NCBI RefSeq assembly: GCF_017873555.1
Contig: NZ_JAGGKE010000013.1
Span: forward strand, 20,880 to 84,879
DNA from: Halorubrum trapanicum
Lineage (GTDB): Archaea; Halobacteriota; Halobacteria; Halobacteriales; Haloferacaceae
Direction of reading: 5' to 3'
DNA: 64,000 nt
The notes beneath the pieces were generated by a model. That model was not told the DNA's origin. It worked only from the letters and a program-made list of their open reading frames with translations, and searched no databases. The translations under genes were made by a program, and so were the position numbers. How positions within the stretch are numbered: the first letter of the stretch is position 1; every line of letters starts with the position of its first letter. This document shows, one piece after another, positions 1-9,712 of this stretch.

Positions 1-346
1 CTCGGACTGGTACCGTGTGACCTCTGTTGGTACCAACGAATTCTGATGTACCCACTAGTAATGGTTATGGGTGTCGCAGCGATCGAAGCTCGCCCTACTG
101 TTTGGCGGACTAGTATTCCCTTGTCAGTTCTGGGTGGAGTGATCGCAACGTATCACACAGTGTTGCAAGCGCGACAACCACCTGCTCCCTCAAAGGACCG
201 TGTGCCGCTGTACAATAGCAGTTCCTGTAGAAAAGATGACAATTCTGAATCTCTCACTTCTGGCATTCACGCTCATTACAGCCGCAGGAGCTATCTGTAT
301 AATTGTATCTGTGAGACAAACGAAGACAAAACCACGCAACCAATGA
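1..346 (+). pseudogene. dsbB: Decayed DsbB-type disulfide oxidoreductase, 5' end outside window
   Basis: Open from base 1 in frame 1, giving PCDLCWYQRILMYPL, the CxxC-WYQR signature of the DsbB family, followed by a membrane segment. The homology then moves to frame 3 near base 171 (TTCSLKGPCAAVQ, the second cysteine pair). There a TAG at 216 replaces the expected Trp. It resumes in frame 2 from about base 230 (LNLSLLAFTLITAAGA) and ends at the TGA at 344-346. Two frameshifts and one nonsense codon make it non-functional. Family role, from general knowledge: a membrane quinone-linked oxidase that makes disulfides for exported proteins. Confidence 0.75.
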
Positions 347-428
347 TCAAACCCAATTTACAAGCACAACCCAGTATCAGAACTCGACGTATCGCTTTCA
401 CAGATCGATCAGTGACCAGTATTTTCAA

Positions 429-1157
429 ATGACAGAATCAACGACACGGATTCAGTCTGTCGGGAGTGCAGTTGGGCTCACGTACGGCTCAACGGTTATC
501 GGGTCGATAATTGTCACCATCGCTGCCGCACTGCTGGGCGCATTCGGGGTCGATGTAACCGCTCGTCCATCGTTGCGCCTCGTAATGAGCACGATCCTAT
601 TACAGGGGGTAACATTCGGAGGGCTCTCAATCCTCTATCTCAGATTTCGCGATCTCGACTTCGAATTCGTTTCGCTTTCGATTCCGGACAGGCGGGATAT
701 TGCTGTAATCATCGGGGGAATAGGTACACTTCTCGGATTGCTCATTGTCGCATCACGCGTTATCTCCTCACTCGGACTGGAATCGGCGGAAAACCAGGTA
801 GTAACAGTTGGCCAGCAGAATCCGACAGCGTTTCTGATTCTCATCCCTCTATCGTTTCTGCTAGTCGGTCCGGGCGAAGAGCTGTTATACCGAGGACTGG
901 TTCAGGGAACACTTCGAGAAACGCTACATCCAACCCGTGCAATCGTTCTTGCGAGTGCCCTCTTCGCGTCGATCCATCTCTTCTCGTTGAGTGGAGAAGG
1001 AAAGCTTGTGTACGTCGGTATCGCATTCGTGCTAGCTCTAGTACTCGGTGCGACCTACGAGTACACCGATAACCTCGTTGTTCCGGCTCTGATTCACGGT
1101 GCGTATAATGCGATACAGTTTACGAGCGCATATTTGACGGCCACAGGTGGAATGTAA
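429..1157 (+). CDS. CPBP-family intramembrane metalloprotease
   Basis: A 242-residue multi-pass membrane protein. The CPBP (Abi/CAAX protease-like) motifs are in order: GPGEELLYRG at 147-156 (the EExxxR pair E150-E151/R155), FASIHLF around 179-185 with His183, and HGAYNA at 223-228. These Glu and His residues coordinate the catalytic zinc in the family. Archaeal members are poorly understood; roles in membrane protein processing or peptide immunity are proposed. It starts shortly after the decayed dsbB. No operon partner; the next gene has its own upstream site. Confidence 0.85.
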   Translation: MTESTTRIQSVGSAVGLTYGSTVIGSIIVTIAAALLGAFGVDVTARPSLRLVMSTILLQGVTFGGLSILYLRFRDLDFEFVSLSIPDRRDIAVIIGGIGTLLGLLIVASRVISSLGLESAENQVVTVGQQNPTAFLILIPLSFLLVGPGEELLYRGLVQGTLRETLHPTRAIVLASALFASIHLFSLSGEGKLVYVGIAFVLALVLGATYEYTDNLVVPALIHGAYNAIQFTSAYLTATGGM

Positions 1158-1240
1158 CTGTTTGCTACCCGTTGACCCCGGATACTAGCTCTCGTGACGG
1201 AGAACTAAGCGTTTGCTTGCCGGATCCGTCCGGCTGTTAC

Positions 1241-1252
1241 CGAACATGTTAG
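1241..1252. promoter_or_regulatory. Regulon palindrome copy (CGAACATGTTAG)
   Basis: Eleven of twelve positions match CGAACATGTTCG, found repeatedly in the 38.7-58.3 kb island. It lies 68 nt before the multicopper oxidase start at 1321, with a TATA-like ttta stretch near 1287 in between. This geometry resembles the other multicopper oxidase gene, whose site is 63 nt from its start. Confidence 0.65.
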
Positions 1253-1320
1253 CGTGCCCTCTCACAGACAGAGATTCTGCAGTCTCCCTTTATCGCGACA
1301 GCACAACGTCCAAATGGACC

Positions 1321-2475
1321 ATGACCCGATCTTTCGGTGCCCCTGGAACTGGACTGTCCCGGCGGGAATTTCTCGCTGCAACCGGCGTGACGGGTGTATC
1401 GGCGTTGGCAGGCTGTTCATCAAAAACAATTAACGCGCCGACGGCGGCCGCGAACGCCCCGAACGAAGGACAGACGTCGTCTGACCTTCCCTACACCAGT
1501 CCTCCAACGGTGGTCAACGTCGACGAGCAGGGAGGTTCCGTAACGATGGGGACGCAGCCGGCGCGACACGCCGTCCACCCGCTCGATTCAATGGGTGGCC
1601 CGGTCGAGTTCCCGCGCGTCTGGGCGTGGCAGGCCGACGACAACGACCCGAGCGTTCCGGGCCCGATCCTCCGAACGACCGAAGGTAACGACATGGAAGT
1701 GACGCTCGACAACACGAACGGACGCCGGCCGCACACGATCCACTTCCACGGCGTCACGAAGACGTGGAAGAATGACGGCGTTCCGACGTCGACCGGCATC
1801 CAAGTCCCGGCAGGCGAGAAACACACGTACGAGATCCCGGCGAACGTTCCGGGGACGCACTTGTACCACTGTCACCTCCAGACCCACCGCCACATCGATA
1901 TGGGGATGTACGGGATCTTCCGGGTCGACCCCGAAGGCTACGAACCGGCGGACCGGGAATACTTCATGACGATCAAAGACTGGGACTCGCGGGTCCCGAA
2001 GAAGTGGGCCGGTGAAGCGGACTTCACGTACGACACGGCCTCGCGCAATCCGGACGTCTTCACCGTCAACGGGAAGAGCGCACCCCGAACCCTCCATCCC
2101 GAACAGGGCTCTCCGATCATCGTCGATAAGGGAGATTTAGTCAGAATTCACCTCGTCAACGGCGGGTACATGTCCCACCCGATGCACATCCACAACCACC
2201 GCTTCCAGCGCGTCGAAAAGGACGGTGGAGTCGTCCCGGAAGCAGCCCGACACGACATCGACGTCACGAACATTGCCCCCGCCGAGCGGCACACGATCGA
2301 GTTCACGGCCGACGCGGACCCCGGCATCTACCTCATGCACTGCCACAAGGTCAACCACGTCATGAATGGGACGTTCTATCCCGGCGGGATGCTTACCGGA
2401 GTCGTGTATCGCTCCGTCATGGATTCGGACATCTTCAGCCAGCTCATGGAGTACGCCGGATACGAACCGAACTGA
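1321..2475 (+). CDS. Tat-exported multicopper oxidase (laccase-like)
   Basis: 384 residues from the ATG at 1321. That start is chosen because it begins a Tat signal (SRREFLAA at 13-20) with a lipobox ending in Cys32, and because upstream starts overlap the regulatory palindrome. The copper-binding His clusters are visible: HFHG near 141, YHCHLQTHRH near 182, HPMHIHNH near 286 and MHCHKVNHVM near 339. The protein should be anchored outside the membrane and oxidise small reductants or cuprous copper with O2. Its short length fits a two/three-domain enzyme rather than CotA. A nitrite-reductase-like role cannot be excluded, but the C-terminal HCHxxxHxxxM arrangement is that of oxidases. Confidence 0.85.
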   Translation: MTRSFGAPGTGLSRREFLAATGVTGVSALAGCSSKTINAPTAAANAPNEGQTSSDLPYTSPPTVVNVDEQGGSVTMGTQPARHAVHPLDSMGGPVEFPRVWAWQADDNDPSVPGPILRTTEGNDMEVTLDNTNGRRPHTIHFHGVTKTWKNDGVPTSTGIQVPAGEKHTYEIPANVPGTHLYHCHLQTHRHIDMGMYGIFRVDPEGYEPADREYFMTIKDWDSRVPKKWAGEADFTYDTASRNPDVFTVNGKSAPRTLHPEQGSPIIVDKGDLVRIHLVNGGYMSHPMHIHNHRFQRVEKDGGVVPEAARHDIDVTNIAPAERHTIEFTADADPGIYLMHCHKVNHVMNGTFYPGGMLTGVVYRSVMDSDIFSQLMEYAGYEPN

Positions 2476-2620
2476 TAAGATCGGACATTTTCACAAAACA
2501 ACCTGATCGGGCTCTCTCCAAAACGTTTTGCCCGGACGGAAATTTCCGCGGAGTCACTTCAACGATTTCGTGAGGGCCGAAAGAGACAGATAATTGTATG
2601 CGGATCGCTAAACTTGGGTA

Positions 2621-3814
2621 ATGCTTCCGAGAGGACGCCAACAGGATACAGACGGTGACAGAGAGGGCTCTCATCGAAGGTTCTCCCGCTTATGTATCCT
2701 GTTTTCAGTCGGGGTTATCCTCCTCTCTCTGATCCCGACCGTGGCCGCTCACGGTGGCTCCGAAGCGTCAGGCCTCTCGCAATCGCACGGACTGGCGATC
2801 GTTCTGATCGGCGTCCTGTCAGTCGGTACTCTCGTACTGCTCAAACGAAGCGGGCGAATCTCTCCGACAGCCGCTCTGTACGGGATTGCGGTCGGCATCG
2901 GGATTACTGTCGCCGGAGCGATTCTGTTCGAGGGGCTGGCCCCGGACCCGACGTATCAGGCCAGTTCGATGCCGTTCCCCCGGTCGTGGTATCAGCCGCT
3001 CGCGATCGTAACGGGTCTTTCGGTCGTGGTTGTGAGTTTCATCGTCGGGGTCGTGCGTTGGACAACATGTCCCCGGTACATGGTTCTCGGAATGATACTT
3101 GGAGGATGGATACTGTATCCGTACCTACTTCCGGGTTTTAGCGGCTACACGAATCCGATAGGTTACGGGATTGTCCTCGCAACACCACTGCTCGTTGGAT
3201 ATATTCTCTGGAAAGATGTGGGCCCGACGCTGTCCGTGATTCTTCAGGATCCGGTAGCACGTCGGTTCGGATTCGGTATCGGAGCCATGGTGAGTATCTT
3301 TTTTATGGCGACATCGGGGTATCTGTCGTTCTTCAGTGAGGAAGGTGCCCCCGAAGAGACAACTGTGGCCGTCTTATCCGTACTGTATCAGATCGTACGG
3401 TGGCCCACACTCGAAATACTCCTTCCGGACGTTCCGTTCTTCATCGCTATCTCTCCGGGAGTACTACTGGTACTCGGATCGCTTGGCGTTCTCGTGGGCC
3501 TGAATGCGGCCGCCGTTGCTCACTCTTGGCGTCTCAATCGTGAGGCAGGAGCGACACAGGGCACCGCCGGGACGGCGACGGTCGTCGGTGCGTGTACGTG
3601 TGGATGCTGTGGGCCGCTCGTCTCCCAAGTCGCAGTAATCGCCGCGGGTCCCACGATTGCGGCGCCGATATACTGGATCTTCGTCGATTCGGCGTCGCCG
3701 CTCAACTCGATATTCCTCTTGGGTAGCATCGCGCTATTCACCGGGACGCTCATCTATTCGATCGATTCCGCTACACCTACCCGAAAAGACGTGTTTGAGG
3801 TTAGTGCGGATTAG
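2621..3814 (+). CDS. Multi-pass membrane protein with a CTCGCC cysteine motif
   Basis: 397 residues with an N-terminal signal-like hydrophobic segment ending near AHGGSEA and about eight to ten further membrane segments. The motif CTCGCCGPLVSQ lies at about residue 325, in a loop before the last two helices. I do not recognise the family. The clustered cysteines and the position 145 bp behind a multicopper oxidase suggest metal or redox handling, which is inference. The basic, Arg-rich first 25 residues would be cytoplasmic. No palindrome was found immediately upstream, so it may be co-transcribed with the oxidase. Confidence 0.75.
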   Translation: MLPRGRQQDTDGDREGSHRRFSRLCILFSVGVILLSLIPTVAAHGGSEASGLSQSHGLAIVLIGVLSVGTLVLLKRSGRISPTAALYGIAVGIGITVAGAILFEGLAPDPTYQASSMPFPRSWYQPLAIVTGLSVVVVSFIVGVVRWTTCPRYMVLGMILGGWILYPYLLPGFSGYTNPIGYGIVLATPLLVGYILWKDVGPTLSVILQDPVARRFGFGIGAMVSIFFMATSGYLSFFSEEGAPEETTVAVLSVLYQIVRWPTLEILLPDVPFFIAISPGVLLVLGSLGVLVGLNAAAVAHSWRLNREAGATQGTAGTATVVGACTCGCCGPLVSQVAVIAAGPTIAAPIYWIFVDSASPLNSIFLLGSIALFTGTLIYSIDSATPTRKDVFEVSAD

Positions 3815-3973
3815 ATAGACTCAACTACATCTGTTGATATCCTCTGTCGGTGATTGTTCACCGAGGTCTTGTTGAAATAAAGAGCGTATTGATCAGCAAT
3901 ATCAATCGGATAGAGACAACGCAGGGCGAGCATGGATCTCGACCCTGTGAATCTCACGGACTGGGCTGTACCA

Positions 3974-4159
3974 CTACGGACTAGCGCGGAACTCACCGTG
4001 CTTCATCCCGAAGAAGAACGCGATGACCGAGAAGACGATCATTGAGGGGAGGACCATCATGAAGACCGTCGAGGGGGTCATCATAACCGTTAGCGCGACT
4101 GTTGCGACGGCGACGATCACAGCAAGTGGAATCACCGAGCGCGTGAAGTCGAATTCCAT
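3974..4159 (-). CDS. Small two-helix membrane protein
   Basis: 61 residues starting MEFDFTRSVIPL, with two hydrophobic helices (about 10-30 and 35-52) and a charged tail GMKHGEFRASP. Small haloarchaeal proteins with this start and tail pattern are common. The function is unknown to me. The stop lies about 160 bp from the convergent membrane-protein gene on the left; that gap shows no gene. It probably is a real gene because the reading frame is compact and membrane-like. Confidence 0.6.
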   Translation of the reverse strand: MEFDFTRSVIPLAVIVAVATVALTVMMTPSTVFMMVLPSMIVFSVIAFFFGMKHGEFRASP

Positions 4160-4273
4160 ATCAGGAATGGTGGCTGGACAAACAAAGTGTTTAAGAAAGC
4201 AAATCTGATGATCAACTGATTTACAATTATCGCCGTGAAATCACACTGGCCGAGTGCTACATAGATCCTCTGA

Positions 4274-6291
4274 TGGCACCGTAGAAAGGGGTGTTCTGAC
4301 GAGAACACCCCGGCCCGATCACCGGTGATTCTCTCATCAAAACGGAGCCGTCACCACACAGGGACCAGCTGACAGCGACAAACGACACTTCTTGCCCGGC
4401 TATCCTGTCGATTTCTCTTGCTTCGCCTCCGATTCCAGGAATCTGGAGGCTCGCTTCAGGTTTCTCCCCATTGCTTTCGCTATCGAGGCGTTTTTCACCT
4501 TGATTTTCCCCGTGAACTTCGTTTTCTCACCGTCTTTGTGATACATCTCGTTCATCAATGACTCAACTCCGGCACGTAAGTTCAGGAACTCCTGTTCCGC
4601 TGGATCATCCAACCGCCTCCGTCGCTGAGCCACTTCTACCCGCCGTTCCCTGAACCCGTAGCTATAGTGTTCTTGCTGTTCCTCGACGAAACAGTTCTCT
4701 TGGTGCTGGCAGCCATCACAGAACTTCTTGTCCATCTTCCCCGAGATACGGCCGGTCTCGTAATGGTTCTGCTCGAATGGTTCGTGTCCGGCAGGACACG
4801 CAACCATTCTCGTCCCATCCCACTCTGGGGCGGCAAGCGACATCTTCTCCGCCGCAGGCCGTTGACCCGTGATTCCTGTGAAGTGCTGCGTGATCTCCTG
4901 ATCACGGCAGCACTTTTCTACTTCCTTGTGCGTGTACCCACCATCTACGAGCAGGTCACGTAATCCCGTTTCCTCGGCGAGATTCCTCGCGTCTTCGGCC
5001 AAGAGGTCTCCATCATCCGTGTTGTTCGTATCGACTCGAACCGCCGTAATTAGACGAAACGGATTTTCACCATCGCATGTCTCAGCGATATTCGACTTGT
5101 AGCCGAAGTAATCTTCCGCGTCCTTGGAACGATACGTCGCTTCGTCGTCGTGAGGGTTTTGCAGTGAGCTGCTGTCGATCTCGTCGGACTCTTCCAGTCC
5201 GATGTGATCGTGTCTGTCTTCGGCGTCTCTTTCTAACGACTCGGAGTCGGGTTCATCTTCGGCAGTCTCTGTAGAGTCACTTGAAGAGGTGTACGTTTGG
5301 AGTGGCTGCCAGCCCGGTGACTCGTCACCGGGATGGCCCTGATCAGCAGAATCCTGATTATCGTCATCGTCTTCGAGATCAGGAATGCGATAGCATTGTT
5401 CGTCGAGGACACGCTGTAGATGAGCGAAGCTGTTCAACCCGGCGTATTCATCCTCGTCTCCGAATCGATCAACAAGCCACGCAGTATGCTCGGCGAGCGT
5501 TTCCATCGTTGCGGGAATTTCGCCCGGTTCAAGATGATAGGACAGCTCTAAGTTCTCGATGTCGGCGAACTCGTCATTCCAGCAGGAAGTTCCTGTGCGA
5601 TCTCCCGAAGGAGATCGCACAGGAAATTGTGAAGCACTTTAGCGAGGAGATCGACACGAGACAGTTGCTTGATGTTGGCCTCAATGAACGTCGAATCCAT
5701 CCGTTGAGTACTCGCATCAATCTCAAATTCACCCTGAAAGTAGGTACGGTGATTCTCGAAAACCTCGTTTAGCAGGTCGTGACCGGTCTCTTCTTCGTAT
5801 TCCATCAACCGACGGCGGAAATTGGTGAGTGTCTTCTCACAAATATTGTCTCCGAGTGTCTCCTTTCCTAATACGTTCCTGACGCGAAAGTCGAAGACGT
5901 AGGCGTGTTCGAGCTCTTTGTCGGACATACCGGCAGGTGTTAGATAATCTCCAAGGAGACAAGCTCGTTGACTGGCTTGTTCGGACGGCTATACCCGTCG
6001 TGGTATAGCCGTTCGAACTTTGTTTCATCAATTTGGGTGAAAACATGTTCGCAGAAGTGAGTAGACCAGTGATTCTGCAGTTTCTTTCGTATCCTGCCTG
6101 AAAGGTCTTTCAAAGGCGAAAAGAGCATCTCTTGCTCATGTTCAGTATTTTCTCTAAACACGTTATTACCCAATTTATTGACTTAACGAAACTCTGATGT
6201 AAATAACTTACAAATATTATTTTAGACACCTCAATTGAAGTCACATAGAAAACTCAGGTAACTCATCAATACACCTTTCTACGGTGCCGTC
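4274..6291 (-). mobile_element. IS1182-like insertion sequence, degenerate
   Basis: Inverted ends are visible: left ggcaccgtagaaaggggtgt from 4275, and its near complement acacctttctacggtgcc at 6271-6288. A 9-bp repeat atcctctga occurs at 4265-4273 and 6292-6300, a plausible target duplication. The element carries one broken transposase gene and is about 2.0 kb long. Confidence 0.7.
4400..6173 (-). pseudogene. Broken IS1182-type transposase
   Basis: Three frames together form one transposase: 6173-5940 (MGNNVFRENT...), 5928-about 5590 (DFRVRNVLGKETLGDN..., DASTQRMDSTFIEANI) and about 5590-4400 (FADIENLELSYHL through a zinc-like CDGCQHQENC segment to the C-terminus). Frameshifts lie near 5945 and at 5590-5625. 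The second is exactly at a 16-bp perfect hairpin (stem 5590-5605, loop 5606-5609, stem 5610-5625). A long Asp/Ser-rich insert separates the two catalytic halves. Not expected to be active. Confidence 0.75.
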
Positions 6292-6379
6292 ATCCTCTGA
6301 ATTTAGCACGAAAAATCTATCAACTCCTGAGGATTTCAACCGAGCGACTCAACTCTGTTCTCGTCTTGGCTCGTACATG

Positions 6380-8884
6380 CTACTGAAGCAACTTTCGTCG
6401 GGTGTTCACAGCGACTAGACCGCCGCCGGCAATGACTGCGATCGCTGCTGACAGCGGATTGAAGAACCCGACGGCCAACGCCAAGAGAGCGATTCCGTTG
6501 TAGGAGAACGCGAGGAGGTTGTTCTGTTTCACGCGACGACGAGCCGCACCCGCTAGGTCGAAGGCGGTTTCGACGGAGCGGATGTCGTTGTCGACGATAG
6601 CGATATCGGCGGCGTCAGCAGCTAACGCCGTGCCGCCGCCCAACGAAATACCGAGGTCGGCGGCTGCGAGTGCCGGGGCGTCGTTGGTACCGTCCCCGAT
6701 CATCGCGACCTGACCGTCTGATTTGAGTCGCCGGATCGTCGCCGTCTTTCCTTCCGGTGGAACCTTCGCGAAGACGTGCGTCACGGCTTCGTGCTGCTTG
6801 AAGAAGTCCGTCGCTTCCTCGTCGTCACCGGTCAAGACGACGATGTCCGTGTCTCGTGCTCCGAGCCGAGAGATGGTGTCGTCCCAGCCGTCCCGCGGCT
6901 CATCGCCCACGACGATCAGCCCCTCTGCTGTCCCGTCGCGACCGACGACGACCGAAAGCTGACCGAAGCCCCGAGCGTCGGCGACACGAGACCGGATGTC
7001 GTCGTCCACGGTCCACCCCTGTTCCGCGAAGAGATCGAGGTTTCCGACAAGATACGGAGTTCCATCGATCACCCCTTCGATACCGGACTGGTGATTCGTG
7101 AACTCGCTTATCTGGCCTGTTTTCTCTGTCTCATTACCGTTATTGTCCGAGTTCGATTGATCGTCAAGGCCTTGGTCGGTCGCATTCCTGTGGGCGAAAG
7201 CCGTTGTGATGGCGTTTGCAGCGGGATGTGATGCTCGTTGTTCGAGCGCTGCGACGGCGTCAAGGAGGTCCGCAGGAGCGTCCGCTTCGATCACCTCCAT
7301 CTCTCCGGTCGTGAGGGTCCCCGTCTTGTCGAAAACAACGGTATCGATGTCTCGGAGTCGTTCGAACACCGTCTCGTCGAAGATAATGATCCCCCGACGG
7401 AGTGCACTTGCGAGGCTCTTCGCGACCGAGAGCGGCGTCGCAAGTCCGAGGGCCCACGGCGAACCGGCGAGGAGGACCAGCAGTGCGAGGAGGATCGCGT
7501 CCGGGATGCTCATGTCGAACGCGATTACACTGGCACCACCGATCGCAACGGCGGCTCCGACAACGAGAAGTACCGCGTACGACGCGAGTTGGTCGGCGTG
7601 GCGTTGGACGCCGTGAGTCGCGCTCTGGAGGTCCCACACGGCTGTGGTTATCCGATCGATACTGCTCGTCACGTCCGTGCCGACACGAACCAAGGCCGCG
7701 CCGTCCGTGACGATCGATCCACCAATGATCTCGTTGCCGGCGCGTTTTAGCACCGGAAGCGACTCGCCAGTGACGATCGCTTCGTCGACGGTACAGCTGT
7801 CTTCGACCAGTTCACCGTCTACTGGGACTCGTTCACCCTGTCGAACGAGCACGACATCCCCTGAATTGAGGTCCTCCACGCGAACTTCCTCAGTCTTCCC
7901 GTCCGAGTCATACGTTCGTGCGCGCTCGACTTGTGATATCGTGAGTTCGGTGAGGCGATCAAGGGCGCGCTGCTTGATCGACGACTCGTAGAACACCATC
8001 GCGGTGACTGCGGCCGTGACGACGATCGCGAGGTCGTAGAAAATGTCGTTTTGTCCGAGGATGACAGCGGCCGTACTGTACGTGTACGCGCTGATCGCGG
8101 TGATCGCGACCAACAGGTCGGTGTTCGGGCGTCGCATTTTGAGACTGAGGTATGCGCCGCGCAACACCGGGAGACCGGTGAAGAGGAGAATAATGCCGGT
8201 CATCACGAAATACAGCCGGAGGAAGACGAACGCTCCCTCGCTATCTAGACGGAAGGCACCCTCGAATATTTCGAGCGCTTGCCAGTCAAATATTGACGCA
8301 AGGTGAGCGGGATAGATAATTGCGACGTACGGGACCAACAGAAACGCACCGAAGAGGAATCCGACGGAGTATCGCATTCCCAACAGCTGGTCGTCTCGAC
8401 GCTTTCGAATTCCACCCATCTCTCGTGCTCGGCGCGTCGTCCCACCGGTTTCGCTCACGTCTGACGAGGCATCCTCACGGAGATACGCCGTATACCCGAG
8501 GGTACTCAATACATCACGCAGCGACTCCTTCGAAACAGTGTCTGGGTCGTGTTCAACTCGGATCGTCTCGGTGACGTAACTCGCCTCGGCACTGATCACT
8601 CCCTCTTGTTTCTCAGCGAGAGATTCAAGATACGCCTCACACGTCGCGGAGTACATGCCGTCAATCCGGAGGAACGTCCGAGAACGATACTGATCGGGAG
8701 GAACAGTGTCGTCTCCCTCATCAATCTTGTTCTCAGTTGTGGTCTGGGTGACATCGAGAGAATCGGGAGCCCCAAGCGTCGTGTGTACATCGTGGCACCC
8801 GCTCGAACAGAACGAGCGTTCACCATCAGCCTCGAACGTGGAAGACTGAATCTCTCGACCACACAAATAACATTTTTCAGTCAT
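6380..8884 (-). CDS. P1B-type heavy-metal ATPase (FixI/CopA-like) with SPW motif
   Basis: 834 residues. The N-terminus has CYLCG and FCSSGC (residues 5-30), a FixI-type cysteine segment. A degenerate HMA domain follows (GMYSATCEAYLE), then eight membrane helices, the TGES actuator loop, DKTGT near 517 and GDGTNDAP near 730. The helix-6 metal motif, normally CPC or SPC, reads SPW near 474, so both signature cysteines are missing. Copper export or copper supply to an oxidase is the family role; the altered motif makes the substrate uncertain. A weak regulon-like palindrome lies 77 nt upstream. Confidence 0.85.
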   Translation of the reverse strand: MTEKCYLCGREIQSSTFEADGERSFCSSGCHDVHTTLGAPDSLDVTQTTTENKIDEGDDTVPPDQYRSRTFLRIDGMYSATCEAYLESLAEKQEGVISAEASYVTETIRVEHDPDTVSKESLRDVLSTLGYTAYLREDASSDVSETGGTTRRAREMGGIRKRRDDQLLGMRYSVGFLFGAFLLVPYVAIIYPAHLASIFDWQALEIFEGAFRLDSEGAFVFLRLYFVMTGIILLFTGLPVLRGAYLSLKMRRPNTDLLVAITAISAYTYSTAAVILGQNDIFYDLAIVVTAAVTAMVFYESSIKQRALDRLTELTISQVERARTYDSDGKTEEVRVEDLNSGDVVLVRQGERVPVDGELVEDSCTVDEAIVTGESLPVLKRAGNEIIGGSIVTDGAALVRVGTDVTSSIDRITTAVWDLQSATHGVQRHADQLASYAVLLVVGAAVAIGGASVIAFDMSIPDAILLALLVLLAGSPWALGLATPLSVAKSLASALRRGIIIFDETVFERLRDIDTVVFDKTGTLTTGEMEVIEADAPADLLDAVAALEQRASHPAANAITTAFAHRNATDQGLDDQSNSDNNGNETEKTGQISEFTNHQSGIEGVIDGTPYLVGNLDLFAEQGWTVDDDIRSRVADARGFGQLSVVVGRDGTAEGLIVVGDEPRDGWDDTISRLGARDTDIVVLTGDDEEATDFFKQHEAVTHVFAKVPPEGKTATIRRLKSDGQVAMIGDGTNDAPALAAADLGISLGGGTALAADAADIAIVDNDIRSVETAFDLAGAARRRVKQNNLLAFSYNGIALLALAVGFFNPLSAAIAVIAGGGLVAVNTRRKLLQ

Positions 8885-8961
8885 ATATTAGTGGGAGTGG
8901 TTCATGCTGTCTGTCTGAGAGCACACCGGTCTGAATGGACACTATGAACCATGTTTTTTAT

Positions 8962-8973
8962 AGAACGTATTCG
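8962..8973. promoter_or_regulatory. Weak regulon-like palindrome (AGAACGTATTCG)
   Basis: Eleven of twelve bases match the CGAACGTATTCG variant found at 51514. It lies 77 nt upstream of the P-type ATPase start. The distance is longer than for the other sites, so this is a tentative member. Confidence 0.3.
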
Positions 8974-9075
8974 GATGATAGGGTGTCTGTCGCTTATGAT
9001 TCGGTAAGTGGGTCGTGTTTATGTGGTTGTTGATACTCTCTGTGGTGGATCTGTGTCAATCAGTCGTATCCACAC

Positions 9076-9408
9076 CTACGTAGCATCCTCGGAAATATGC
9101 GACCACCACCCTCGCTCGCTGATCGCTATGTGTACTTGAGCGATGATCCCCAACAGGGGCAGTTCCAAGAGCGGACCGATCACAAGCGCCAACGGAATGA
9201 GTGGTTCATTCGGGAACGCGACGACGGCGATCGCGAGTGCAGTCGGTGAGTTTCGCGACAGGATAGTGTTGTTGAAACACACGAGTTCCTCGTACGAGAA
9301 ATCAAGCATACGACCAATAGCGAATCCGACACCGAGGTTGATCACGTAAAAGGCGATCACGGGAATCGCCATCACAGCGAGCAGTCGCGGATTCTCGACG
9401 ATTACCTG
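9076..9408 (-). pseudogene. 3' fragment of an Acr3-type arsenite exporter
   Basis: Encodes the last ~110 residues (VIVENPRLLAVMAIPVIAFY to the stop) of an Acr3/BASS-family exporter. It is nearly identical to the C-terminus of the intact gene at 10653-11648 over CFNNTILSRNSPTALAIAVV. The gene is cut at 9406 by the left end of an IS200/IS605-type element. Without its first two thirds it cannot form a transporter. Confidence 0.85.
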
Positions 9409-9712
9409 AATTGAGGCGCTAAGGCCCCTTCCTCATTCGTCTTTAGTTAATACTCTTAGTAATACTTAGTAGCTTCATATTCGATCCAGATTCGACACGT
9501 TCGTGCCGGCAATAGGTGGAAAATGGCGGTTTTGAGGGTTGCTTGTCGTTCGATATCAGCAACAACAGAATCTCAGCCGTGATTTCTACTACATCTAATA
9601 CTCTTAGACATAATTTAAACTCAAGTATTACTACTGGGCTTAACTAAAGACGAATGGCCCCTTCCTCAACGAGCGACCGAAGGGAGCGAGTAAGGAGGGG
9701 ATACAGCGCCGC
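9406..9712 (+). mobile_element. Solo left end of an IS200/IS605-type element, split by a MITE
   Basis: Starts with ctgaattgaggcgctaagg directly after TTAC (9402-9405). It is interrupted by the MITE at 9434-9656, continues at 9657, and is cut at 9713 by an IS5-type end. The same end occurs at 31634 and, inverted, at 43672 where it belongs to a full TnpB element. Confidence 0.7.
9434..9656. mobile_element. 223-bp MITE with ISH8-type ends
   Basis: Ends cattcgtctttagttaat and, inverted, aactaaagacgaatg match the ISH8-type element termini at 45267, 46668 and 63906. A perfect 10-bp duplication gccccttcct flanks it (9424-9433 and 9657-9666). It has no coding capacity. A 223-bp relative is at 36991-37213. 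Confidence 0.85.

Noticed and set aside
3811..3996. 61-codon minus ORF MSSALVRSG...
   Set aside because: Overlaps the better-supported membrane protein gene end and has no recognisable features.
7238..7750. Long plus-strand ORFs inside the P-type ATPase gene
   Set aside because: Antisense frames created by high GC; the ATPase frame has all motifs.
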